From CAKZML01 sp963823435 (lineage in GTDB: Bacteria; Pseudomonadota; Gammaproteobacteria; Steroidobacterales; BM003), in assembly GCA_963823435.1 (NCBI GenBank), contig CAWGLN010000001.1:1426001-1490000 (forward strand): a stretch of 64,000 bases of DNA. The letters are read 5' to 3'. Position numbers and translations under genes: made by a program. Positions 9,722-17,704 of this stretch are shown piece after piece. The notes beneath the pieces were generated by a model, which saw nothing but the letters and a program-made list of their open reading frames with translations, was not told the DNA's origin and ran no database searches. Positions within the stretch are counted from its first letter, which is position 1; each line of letters begins with the position of its first letter.

Positions 9722-10735
9722 TTAGTTGCTGCTTTCCAGCAAAGTGGCCATCACCGCTTTTTGCACGTGCAGGCGGTTCTCGGCCTCATCTATGGCCACA
9801 CAATAGTCGGCATCCATGACCTCGTCAGTGGCCTTCACATTACGCCGCAGGGGCAGGCAGTGGCTGAACAGGGCCTTGTCGGTCAGGGCCATTTTTTGCC
9901 CGTCCACCATGAAGTGGCGGCTGGCCTGGCGCATCGGCAATTCCTCGTCCCAGCGCCCGAAATAAGGCAGCGCGCCCCAGCTCTTCGCGTACACGAAGCG
10001 GGCGTCGCTGTAGGCTTCCCCGATATCGTGGCTGACCCGGAGAGAGCCTCCATGGCGTTCTGCATTAGCCTGGCCGGCTTGCATGAAACGCTCGTCCAGC
10101 ACGTACTCTGGACTTGGGCACAACAAGGTGACATCCATGCCGAACTTGGTGGCGATCAGCAGGGCTGAATTCGCCACCGCGGTATTCAGCGGCTTGGGAT
10201 GCCAGGTCCAGGTCAACAGGAATTTTTGCTTGTCTGGCTGCCCCAGCCTGTCTTGCAGATTCATCATCAGGGCCAGTTCCTGGCAGGGATGGATGATGGT
10301 CTCCATATTGATCACGGGTACCGTGGCGTAGCGGGCGAATGCCGCCAGCATCTTGTCCTGCCGATCTTGCTGCCAGTCCTGGAATTTCGGGAAGGCCCGC
10401 ACCGCAATGAGGTCACAATAGCGGGACAGCACCTGTGCGGCCTCCTTCACGTGTTCCTCGGCTTCACCGTCCATCACGGTACCCAGTTCGAACTCCATGG
10501 GCCAGGCATCTTTGCCAGGCTGTAAAACCACCGCATGGCCACCCATTTGGAACGCACCCAGTTCAAATGAGGTGCGTGTGCGCAAGGAGGGGTTGAAAAA
10601 CAGCAAGGCGATGCTCTTGCCCCGCATGGGGCGAGAGGTGTCTGTGCCGTGTTTGAACGCCCTGGCCCGGTCCAGTACGGTTTGCAGCTCCTGCCGGCTC
10701 CAGTCTTCTGTAGTCAGGAAATGCCTGCGTGTCAT
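9722..10735 (-). CDS. argF': N-acetylornithine carbamoyltransferase
   Basis: 337 residues from ATG 10735, preceded by GGAG at a good distance; an upstream in-frame TTG at 10747 is less likely. It transfers the carbamoyl group to N-acetylornithine to give N-acetylcitrulline. The carbamoyl-phosphate site SLRTRT (50-55) is common to all transcarbamylases. Features specific to the acetylornithine type are the PGKDAWPMEFELG loop with Glu81, the missing SMG ornithine loop, KSWGALPYFG (251-260) and HCLPLRRNVKATD with Lys301. The last matches the carboxylated lysine of the Xanthomonas enzyme by position. It is first in the arg operon. Confidence 0.93.
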   Translation of the reverse strand: MTRRHFLTTEDWSRQELQTVLDRARAFKHGTDTSRPMRGKSIALLFFNPSLRTRTSFELGAFQMGGHAVVLQPGKDAWPMEFELGTVMDGEAEEHVKEAAQVLSRYCDLIAVRAFPKFQDWQQDRQDKMLAAFARYATVPVINMETIIHPCQELALMMNLQDRLGQPDKQKFLLTWTWHPKPLNTAVANSALLIATKFGMDVTLLCPSPEYVLDERFMQAGQANAERHGGSLRVSHDIGEAYSDARFVYAKSWGALPYFGRWDEELPMRQASRHFMVDGQKMALTDKALFSHCLPLRRNVKATDEVMDADYCVAIDEAENRLHVQKAVMATLLESSN

Positions 10736-10772
10736 GAGTGACTCCAACTCTCTAACTGCTCAGTTCATAAAC

Positions 10773-10798
10773 AAAAAACCCGGCCTGTGGCCGGGTTT
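10773..10798 (-). terminator. intrinsic terminator in the arg operon leader (candidate attenuator)
   Basis: Reading the minus strand, a perfect 10-bp stem (AAACCCGGCC / GGCCGGGTTT, loop ACA) runs straight into a T tract. It lies about 38 bases upstream of the argF' start and 30 bases after the stop of a small ORF. No ordinary gene precedes it on this strand, so it most likely acts on the arg leader transcript. An upstream segment GGCTGGG (10846-10840) can pair with CCCGGCC of the first arm. Confidence 0.75.
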
Positions 10799-10828
10799 CC
10801 AGTGCGATTTTGATCATCCTGTCCTAGA

Positions 10829-10909
10829 TCAACGCACGGCCCAGCCTTCCTTCTGAAGGGCGGCGTCGGCGGTCGTGGCTGTTCTGAAATTCCTGCGACA
10901 TAGTTGCAT
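10829..10909 (-). CDS. putative arginine leader peptide (26 codons)
   Basis: ATG 10909 is preceded by AGGA at 5 bases, a good ribosome site. The frame has 26 codons, four of them Arg: CGC and AGG at codons 5-6, AGA at codon 9, and CGT as the last sense codon. AGG and AGA are normally rare in GC-rich genomes. The ORF is followed by the terminator at 10773-10798, and codons 22-24 contain a segment complementary to the terminator's first arm. This is the layout of a ribosome-mediated attenuator. The peptide itself resembles nothing I know; expression is inferred. Confidence 0.5.
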   Translation of the reverse strand: MQLCRRNFRTATTADAALQKEGWAVR

Positions 10910-10987
10910 CGATATCCTGGATGAGAAGTGATTGTTATCATGATCCCGGCCATGCTGCAAGGCCGCATTCCAGGGAGCTGTCGAGTG

Positions 10988-11653
10988 ATGCAAAGTGAAG
11001 ACCGTGATTTTCATGCCGTGGTTTTTGATCTTGACGGCACCTTGCTGGATACCCTGCAGGATATCGCGGTGGCGGCTAACGCCACGCTGGCGGAACTGGG
11101 TGAGCCGGAGCTGGACTTGCAGACCTACCGGGGCCTGGTCGGCGAGGGCGTCGTCAGCCTGCTGCGCAGGGCGCTGGGTACCGGCGAGGCCGATACGGCG
11201 GAGTTGAGCCGGGCGGTGGAGCGGCTGGAGTACCACTACGGTCTCAACTGGAATCGCCACACGCGTCCCTACGCCGGTATACCGCAGCTGCTGGACGCAC
11301 TGGTGGCCAGGCGCTTGCCCCTTGCTGTACTCAGTAACAAGCCGCACGGGTTTACCACCCTGTGTGTGGAACACTTGCTTTCGGACTGGCGCTTCCAGGC
11401 AGTGTTGGGCGCGCGCGACGGCTTGCCACGCAAGCCTGACCCCACAGGATTACACCAGGTTCTCGGGCAGCTGAAGGTGCAGGCCGACAGGGTGCTCTAC
11501 CTGGGTGATACGGCCATCGACATGCAAACGGCGGTAGCCGCGGGCTGCTTCCCGGTCGGCGTGAGCTGGGGTTTTCGCTCGAATGAGGAGTTGCAGGCGG
11601 GTGGCGCCCGCAGGCTGATTTCCAGCCCGGATCAATTGCTGGAAATGCTCTGA
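10988..11653 (+). CDS. gph: phosphoglycolate phosphatase (HAD family)
   Basis: 221 residues from ATG 10988; the frame extends to 10928, but the HAD domain begins right after this ATG. Motif I is VVFDLDGTLLDT (nucleophile Asp), motif II LAVLSNKPH, motif III the Lys of RKPDP, and motif IV YLGDTAIDMQTA. The alpha-helical cap lies between motifs I and II. It dephosphorylates 2-phosphoglycolate, a salvage and repair step. It is divergent from the arg operon. Other small HAD phosphatases share these motifs, so the exact substrate is inferred from overall length and the cap. Confidence 0.85.
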   Translation: MQSEDRDFHAVVFDLDGTLLDTLQDIAVAANATLAELGEPELDLQTYRGLVGEGVVSLLRRALGTGEADTAELSRAVERLEYHYGLNWNRHTRPYAGIPQLLDALVARRLPLAVLSNKPHGFTTLCVEHLLSDWRFQAVLGARDGLPRKPDPTGLHQVLGQLKVQADRVLYLGDTAIDMQTAVAAGCFPVGVSWGFRSNEELQAGGARRLISSPDQLLEML

Positions 11654-11700
11654 CCTGACACCCCCGGGATATCTGTGCCTCACGGGGACGCGTCTGGCTC

Positions 11701-11709
11701 TGCTAGAAT
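11701..11709 (+). promoter_or_regulatory. candidate extended -10 promoter for queD
   Basis: TGCTAGAAT is an extended -10 element (TGn plus TAGAAT, one mismatch to TATAAT) 35 bases upstream of the queD ATG. No convincing -35 hexamer is seen at 16-18 bases, as is usual for extended -10 promoters. Confidence 0.4.
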
Positions 11710-11744
11710 GACGACCTGTTTTTTAGCGCATAGCGTCAGCAAGA

Positions 11745-12101
11745 ATGGAAATATACAAACGCTTTCATATCGAGGCCGCCCACCGTCTGCCCCATGTGCC
11801 ACCGGGGCACAAGTGCGCGCGTCTGCATGGCCATTCCTTTGAAGTGGACATCTATGTCAGCGGTCCGCTGGACGAGGAGCTAGGCTGGGTCATGGATTTT
11901 GCCGACCTGAGGGCGGCCTTCGAGCCGCTGTATACCCGGATGGATCACAACTACCTCAACGAGTTACCGGGTCTTGAGAATCCCACCTCGGAAAACATGG
12001 CGCGCTGGATCTGGCAGCGCCTGAAGCCACGGCTGCCCCTGCTTAGTCGCATCATCATTCGCGAAACCTGCAATTCCGGAGTGGATTACCGCGGCGACTA
12101 G
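11745..12101 (+). CDS. queD: 6-carboxy-5,6,7,8-tetrahydropterin synthase
   Basis: 118 residues of the PTPS/QueD family, which converts dihydroneopterin triphosphate to carboxytetrahydropterin for queuosine synthesis. Zinc-binding histidines are visible in FHIEAAHRLP and ARLHGHSF, with the catalytic Cys in HKCARLHGHS. MDHNYLNE and PTSENMARWIW are also family blocks, and the C-terminal RETCNSGVDY holds the substrate Glu. Length fits QueD. It appears monocistronic; the next gene is convergent. Confidence 0.9.
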   Translation: MEIYKRFHIEAAHRLPHVPPGHKCARLHGHSFEVDIYVSGPLDEELGWVMDFADLRAAFEPLYTRMDHNYLNELPGLENPTSENMARWIWQRLKPRLPLLSRIIIRETCNSGVDYRGD

Positions 12102-12213
12102 GCCCCCGTCCTCCTCCCGGCGGCGTGATCAGTCACTTGTTTTGCACGCCAAACAGCTCATTTATCTGCCTTGCCGGGCGAAAACCGGACTTCGGCACGC
12201 TATCTAAATCGTG

Positions 12214-14299
12214 TCAGCTGGTCCCTGGCTGCCCGGGTTTCCGGAAAGACGCGCGCAGCAGGTCCTGGATATTCTCCAGCGGAGCCGAGCACTGCATACC
12301 CAGGCAATGGTAGGCCACGATTTCTCCACGTGGCGCCTTGGCCTGGATGCCCTCCGGCAATCCTGTTGCATCGGCGGGAATTGCAAATACCATGCGTCGG
12401 GGTGCAAACATGGACTGGCAGGTCTCCCGCCAGTCTTCCAGTTGCTCGTCCTGGCCCCTGAGAATCAGTATCTCCAACGGGTTCACCCGCTCTTCCAGCG
12501 CCTGCAGGTGACTGCAATGGGCGTAGGGGTAGCGTTGCAGGGCCGGCCACGCGGCCTGTAGAGCCCGGTCCGAGGCTTCCAGGTAGCGTTGCTCTCCCAG
12601 CAACAGGCCCAGCCGACGCAGTACGCTTGCGGCCACCGCATTGCCCGAGGGTGTGGAGTCATCACTGAGGCTTTTCGGGCGATGTATCAGGGTCTCCTGG
12701 TCATCGGCAGTGAAAAAGAAACCACCCTGTTCCGTATCCTCGAAGTGTTCCAGCAAGCAGTCGGCAAGGTCCGTGATCCAGGCCAGGTAATCACTACGCC
12801 AGCGGCATTGCAGAAGTTCCATCAGGCCCTCGGCCAGGAACACGTAGTCATCCAGGTAGGCATTGAAACGCGGGCTGCCGTCCGTGTAACTGGCCATCAG
12901 CCGTGCCGTCCTTCCACATCCGGGCATGGATGAAGTCTGCAGCCCGGGTCGCCGCCTCTGCCAGGTCGGGACGACCCAGGCCGCGTGAGGCCAGGGCCAG
13001 GCCGCGAATTATCAGGCCGTTCCAGGCGGTCAGGATTTTCTCGTCTCTTGCGGGCCGTATCCGCAGGTTTCGGTGGGCCAGCAAACGGGCGCGGGCCTGT
13101 TCCAGCAAGTGCTGGGCGTGCGGTTCGGTCATGCCGAGTTCGCCGGCGACCTCCCCGGGTTGCCTGAAAGTGTGCAGGTGCCAATGGCCCTCGAAGTTGG
13201 CCGGTCTGTCCAGACCGTAAACGGCGGCGAACAAGGGGTATTGTTCCTGGTCCAGCAAGGTCTGGATTTGTTCAGGCGTCCAGATGTAAAACCGGCCTTC
13301 CTCTCCTTCACTGTCCGCGTCCAGGGTGGAGTAAAAGCCGCCCTCCGGAGAGTGCATTTCCCGTAACACCCAGTCGGCGGTCTGGCTGGCGGCCCGTCGG
13401 TACAACTCATCGCCGGTCGCCTGCCACAGCTGCGCACACAGGGCGAGCAGCGGGCCGTTGTCATAGAGCATTTTCTCGAAATGCGGAATCATCCAGTACT
13501 CGTCTACCGAGTACCGACAGAAGCCGCCTCCCACCTGGTCGAACAGACCGCCCTGGATCATGCGCTGCATGGACATGGCGGCCATATACAGCGCTTGCAC
13601 ATCGGGTTCGTCACCTTGGGCACTGTCCCGCCAATGCCGCAGCAGGCGCTCTATGCCGGTGGCGTGGGGGAACTTGGGCGCATCGCCAAATCCCCCGCTG
13701 TTCGCATCGAATTGTTGCTCCAGGGTTTCACGGGCCAGGGTGAGGGGTGCGGAATCCAGCTCCGCCATTCCTTGCTGTTCGGGCGTCAGGCGCTTGAATA
13801 CATCTCTCAGCGACTCGGTCTGGCGGGAGATGTCCTCGCCCTGCTCACGGTAATACTGGATCACGCGTTGCAGGATTTCCTTGAATCCGGGCATGCCGTA
13901 ACGCGGTTCAGGCGGGAAATAGGTGCCCCCGAAGAATGGCGTCTGATCATGCGGAGACAGGAACATGGTCAGCGGCCAGCCGCCGGCCCGCTGGGTGAGG
14001 ATCTGGTGGGCCGTCTGGTAAATCTTGTCCAGGTCGGGCCGTTCCTCCCTGTCGACCTTGATGTTTACGAACAAGCGATTCATCAGGGCCGCTGTTTCCC
14101 GGTCCTCGAAGGACTCATGCGCCATCACGTGACACCAGTGACAGGCTGAGTAGCCCACCGACAGCAAAATGGGCCGGTTTTCCCGTCGCGCCAGCGCGAG
14201 CGCTTCCTCACCCCATGGATACCAGTCCACCGGGTTGCCGGCATGTTGTTTCAGGTAAGGGCTGGTTTCACCGGCCAGTCGGTTGTTTGCCTCCGCCAT
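12214..14299 (-). pseudogene. YyaL/DUF255 thioredoxin-domain protein, frame broken near 12904
   Basis: The first part (14299 to about 12905) starts with a thioredoxin-like domain holding SACHWCHVMAHESF (redox CHWC) and continues into an (alpha/alpha)6 glycosidase-like fold with WGWPLTMF-type, GGTYFPP and YDNG blocks. The second part (about 12903 to 12214) continues the same protein in another frame. Skipping the single base at 12904 joins KDG to RLMASYTDGSPRFNAYLDDY, as expected for the family, and gives about 694 residues, the usual length. It is therefore either a one-base consensus error or a recent frame shift. Function is unknown; the human relative is SPATA20. Confidence 0.85.
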
Positions 14300-14589
14300 G
14301 GGGTCTCCTGGTCTACTCTCGGGGAATCGTGAAGGGGGCTAGGGGCCTCTGATTTGGTCTGGACTAACTAGATTGCTGGCGAAAAGATTCAGAATCAAGG
14401 CGCCGATCTCAAATGCACGCGAGCCGGTTCGCCAGGGTGGGCAACCTGGAAGCCGGGTTTTTATGTCGCAAGCTACGCGTTCATGACTGCACCAGGACCT
14501 GCCCAACTATACTTCAATTCAGGCTGCCTGCCCGCAGACGGCGCAAGCATTGTAGAATGCGTGTTTATCCAACTGTATGGACTTCCGTC

Positions 14590-15777
14590 ATGACTACTGA
14601 AAACCTCCTGCGCCTGAGACCCCAGGAAGATCGGCGCCTGCGCGCCGGACACCTGTGGGTGTTTAATAACGAGGTGAACGTGGCGGTAACGCCTATCAAG
14701 GGAATGCAGCCAGGCAGCATGGTACGTATCGAGGACTGTCGCAGCGGCTTTCTCGGTTGGGGTTACGTGAATCCGGCCAGCCTGATCTGCGCGCGATTGC
14801 TGTCCCGGTCCAAGACCCAGCCTGATGCCGAGTGGATACTGGGTCGTTTGAGAGAGGCGCTGGACCTGCGGGACCGTCTTTATCCCACACCCCATTACCG
14901 CCTGGTTTTTGGCGAGGGTGATGGACTGCCGGGCCTGGTGGTCGATCGTTACGGTGACCAGTTGGTGGCCCAGGTCACCACTGCGGGAATGGAGATGTTG
15001 TGGCCAACGGTCATGCAGTGCCTGCAGGATTTGCTGTCACCCCGAGGCATATTTTTGCGCAACGATACGTCCTCCCGTGAACTGGAAGGGCTGGATCAGT
15101 ATGTGAAGGAAGCTGCCGGCAGTGTGCCCGAGTTCGGTGAGGTGCTGGAGGGGGATTGCCGCTTCAGGGTACCCCTGAAAGACGGGCAGAAAACCGGGTA
15201 TTTCTACGACCAGCGCAAGAATCGTGACGGCATGCTGAAATACGTCAAGGGCGCCCGCGTGCTGGACGTGTTCAGTTACCTGGGAGCCTGGGGAGTGCGC
15301 GCAGCCAGGGCGGGCGCGGCCAGCGTTACCTGTATTGATTCCTCGGCCAGGGCAGGCGAGTGGGTCGCGGAAAATGCGAAACTGAACGACGTGGATATCA
15401 AGGTGCTTGTCAGGGATGCCTTCGAGGCCATGAGCGAATTTGACAAGGCTGAGGAACGGTTTGACGTGGTGCTCGTCGACCCGCCGGCTTTTATCAAGAA
15501 ACGCAAGGATCTGAAAACCGGGCTGGCTGCCTATGAAAAAATTAACCAGCAGGCTGTGCGTCTGCTGGCGCCGGGCGGCATCCTGGTGAGCAGTTCCTGT
15601 TCGTTTCACCTGTCCCAGGAGGATCTGCGGAAAGTAATCGTCAAGGCATTGCGACGCACCGACCAGAGGGGACAGTTGCTGGAAGTGGGCGGACAGGGTC
15701 CGGACCATCCGGTACACCCGGCCATACCCGAAACCGCCTACCTGAAATCACTTGTTTGCCGTGTCCTCCCGCGCTAG
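14590..15777 (+). CDS. rlmI: 23S rRNA m5C1962 methyltransferase, RlmI-type
   Basis: 395 residues from ATG 14590; the frame opens earlier but the PUA domain begins at RLRPQEDRRLRAGHLWVF. An N-terminal PUA-like RNA-binding domain (about 1-80) is followed by a central EEHEE domain and a Rossmann methyltransferase (VLDVFSYLGAWGVRAARAGA for SAM, VLVDPPAFIKKRKD for the target). SSCSFHLS carries the cysteine pattern of this family. E. coli RlmI has 396 residues. A TAGAAT -10-like box lies at 14553-14558. Its end overlaps the open frame leading into lgt, but the lgt start is 37 bases later. Confidence 0.88.
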   Translation: MTTENLLRLRPQEDRRLRAGHLWVFNNEVNVAVTPIKGMQPGSMVRIEDCRSGFLGWGYVNPASLICARLLSRSKTQPDAEWILGRLREALDLRDRLYPTPHYRLVFGEGDGLPGLVVDRYGDQLVAQVTTAGMEMLWPTVMQCLQDLLSPRGIFLRNDTSSRELEGLDQYVKEAAGSVPEFGEVLEGDCRFRVPLKDGQKTGYFYDQRKNRDGMLKYVKGARVLDVFSYLGAWGVRAARAGAASVTCIDSSARAGEWVAENAKLNDVDIKVLVRDAFEAMSEFDKAEERFDVVLVDPPAFIKKRKDLKTGLAAYEKINQQAVRLLAPGGILVSSSCSFHLSQEDLRKVIVKALRRTDQRGQLLEVGGQGPDHPVHPAIPETAYLKSLVCRVLPR

Positions 15778-15814
15778 CAGGGACGTGACAGGCGTCCATT
15801 ACAAAGGTCAGCTG

Positions 15815-16606
15815 ATGTTTGTTTTTCCGGAAATCGATCCTGTTGCACTGTCCCTTGGGCCGTTACAGATTCGCTGGTATGGATTGATGTACCTGTTGGG
15901 CATCGCCGGCGGCTGGTTTTTACTACGTCGACGTGCTGCCAGACCTGGTTCGGGCTGGACCCTGCAACAGATTGACGACCTGGTCTTCGTTTCGGTGATA
16001 GGCGTGATCGTGGGCGGGCGAGTGGGCTCGAAACTGTTTTATGACCTCGACGCCTGGCTGGTTGACCCGCTGAGTATTTTCGAGATCTGGAAAGGCGGTA
16101 TGTCCTTTCACGGCGGGTTGCTGGGTGTGATGCTGGCCATGCTGTACTTCGCGCGCAAGAACAAGATGGGCTTTTTCCAGGTTGCCGACATGGTGGCGCC
16201 GGTGGTCCCCCTGGGTCTGGGCGCCGGGCGTATCGGGAACTTTATCAATGGAGAGCTATGGGGCAAGGTCACCGACCTGCCCGTGGGGTTTCTGGTCAAC
16301 GGGGAGATCAGGCATGCGTCCCAGTTATACGAGTCCCTGCTGGAAGGCGTGGTGATGTTCGTGGTGCTGTGGTGGCTGTCGTCCACGGCCCGGCCACGCA
16401 TGCTGGTGTCGGGCATGTTCGGCCTGCTTTATGGCACTTTCCGCTTCCTGGTGGAGTTCGTGCGCCTGCCTGATGCCCACATCGGCTACCTGGCCGGGGG
16501 CTGGTTGACCATGGGCCAGGTCTTGTCCCTGCCACTGCTGGCGCTGGGATTGATCCTGGTGGTTTTGGCCCTGCGTGAAGACAATAAATCCGAGGTGAAA
16601 GCGTGA
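15815..16606 (+). CDS. lgt: prolipoprotein diacylglyceryl transferase
   Basis: 263 residues from ATG 15815 with AGGT upstream; ATG/TTG codons further upstream lie in the rlmI tail. It is an inner-membrane enzyme that attaches diacylglycerol to the lipobox cysteine of prolipoproteins. About seven hydrophobic segments are visible. The Lgt signature GRIGNFINGELWG (essential Arg and Asn) is intact, and the IRWYGLMYLLG and HGGLLG blocks are present. Its last four bases overlap thyA (GTGA). Lipoproteins in this window that would use it include RlpA, LolB, the TPR protein and the decaheme cytochrome. Confidence 0.95.
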   Translation: MFVFPEIDPVALSLGPLQIRWYGLMYLLGIAGGWFLLRRRAARPGSGWTLQQIDDLVFVSVIGVIVGGRVGSKLFYDLDAWLVDPLSIFEIWKGGMSFHGGLLGVMLAMLYFARKNKMGFFQVADMVAPVVPLGLGAGRIGNFINGELWGKVTDLPVGFLVNGEIRHASQLYESLLEGVVMFVVLWWLSSTARPRMLVSGMFGLLYGTFRFLVEFVRLPDAHIGYLAGGWLTMGQVLSLPLLALGLILVVLALREDNKSEVKA

Positions 16607-17397
16607 AGCAGTATCTGGATATGATGCGTCATGTTCGTACACAGGGCGCACGCAAGGAGGACCGCACGGGTACCGGAACCCTGAGTGTGTTCGGGCACCA
16701 GATGCGGTTTGACCTGTCCGAAGGTTTTCCCATGGTCACCACCAAGAAACTGCATACGCGCTCCATCATCATCGAGCTGTTGTGGTTCCTGAACGGTGAT
16801 ACCAACATCAAGTATCTGAATGACAACGGCGTGTCCATCTGGGACGAATGGGCCGATGAGAATGGGGACCTGGGCCCGGTATATGGTCACCAGTGGCGCT
16901 ACTGGAAAGACGCGAACGGCCGGCACATCGACCAGATTTCCAGGGTGCTGGAGCAAATACGAACCACCCCGGATTCGCGTCGCATGATTGTCAGTGCATG
17001 GAACGTGGGTGAGCTGGATCAGATGGCGCTGGAACCCTGCCATGCTTTTTTCCAGTTTTACGTGGCGGACGGGAAGCTGTCTTGCCAGTTATACCAGCGC
17101 AGTTGCGACATTTTTCTGGGGGTGCCATTCAATATCGCCTCCTATGCCTTGCTGACCCACATGGTCGCACAGCAAACGGATCTGGAGCCGGGTGATTTCA
17201 TCTGGACGGGTGGTGATTGTCACCTGTACCTGAATCATCTTGAGCAGGCCGATGAACAATTGAGTCGCGAGTCTTTTCCCTTGCCCAGGCTGAGTATCAG
17301 GCGCAAGCCAAAAGACTTGTTCAGCTACGCCCTGGAAGATTTCGAGATTACCGACTACGAGCACCATGCACATATCAAGGCGCCGGTAGCGGTCTGA
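16603..17397 (+). CDS. thyA: thymidylate synthase
   Basis: 264 residues, the E. coli length. GTG start overlaps the lgt stop. It methylates dUMP with methylenetetrahydrofolate. The active-site cysteine is in LEPCHAFFQFYV, and the folate and dUMP blocks RSCDIFLGVPFNIASYALLTHMVA and GDCHLYLNH are intact. It usually has folA next to it; here two other genes stand between them. Confidence 0.97.
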   Translation: MKQYLDMMRHVRTQGARKEDRTGTGTLSVFGHQMRFDLSEGFPMVTTKKLHTRSIIIELLWFLNGDTNIKYLNDNGVSIWDEWADENGDLGPVYGHQWRYWKDANGRHIDQISRVLEQIRTTPDSRRMIVSAWNVGELDQMALEPCHAFFQFYVADGKLSCQLYQRSCDIFLGVPFNIASYALLTHMVAQQTDLEPGDFIWTGGDCHLYLNHLEQADEQLSRESFPLPRLSIRRKPKDLFSYALEDFEITDYEHHAHIKAPVAV

Positions 17398-17704
17398 TCT
17401 AAATGGGGTCGAACCGCAAATAACCGGCCGGCCCGCGGCTCCCGCTCGCGACCAGCATGTCCGCTTGCAGGTGAGGACAGCTTTGATGCGCCCCGGTTCC
17501 CCCGCTTAGGTACTAGTACGAACAGCGCTCCCCAAAAGCTGATCCTAAACTCAGAGTTCGATCCCCGAAAGGATGGGTCAGAAGCTCGTCAGACAGGGAA
17601 ATTCGGTCCAGTGGCCCGGAGTCGTCTGACGAAAAGGGCGTCGCGGATGGAATCGCCGGCGATCTGTATATCTTCGCTGTCAATCGAAAAGTGCGCATTG
17701 ACCA
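17398..17704. other. intergenic region between thyA and the SLC13 gene
   Basis: 307 bases without a credible gene. It holds the RAYT-type repeat at its left end and an imperfect inverted repeat GTCAGAC ... GTCTGAC around 17588-17632. A GGAAAT box followed 18 bases later by GTCGTC lies inside that repeat and loosely resembles an ECF-sigma promoter; this is weak. No good sigma-70 promoter or ribosome site is seen before ATG 17705. Confidence 0.5.
17405..17423 (+). repeat. solitary copy of the RAYT-flanking repeat
   Basis: GGGGTCGAACCGCAAATAA, just after the thyA stop, matches the reverse complement of the right flank of the RAYT unit (52932-52952) at 18 of 19 positions. It is a single copy without its inverted partner nearby. 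It marks the left edge of the region between thyA and folA. Confidence 0.6.

Noticed and set aside
8480..10168. 562-residue open frame on the plus strand
   Set aside because: It lies fully antisense to argG and argF', whose motifs are intact; it is a by-product of GC-rich codon use.
12102..12213. Small frames between queD and the YyaL-like gene
   Set aside because: No ribosome site or conserved pattern; the longer ones are antisense to the YyaL-like gene.
17588..17632. ECF-sigma promoter before the SLC13 gene
   Set aside because: GGAAAT and GTCGTC are only loosely similar to such promoters and the spacing is not diagnostic.
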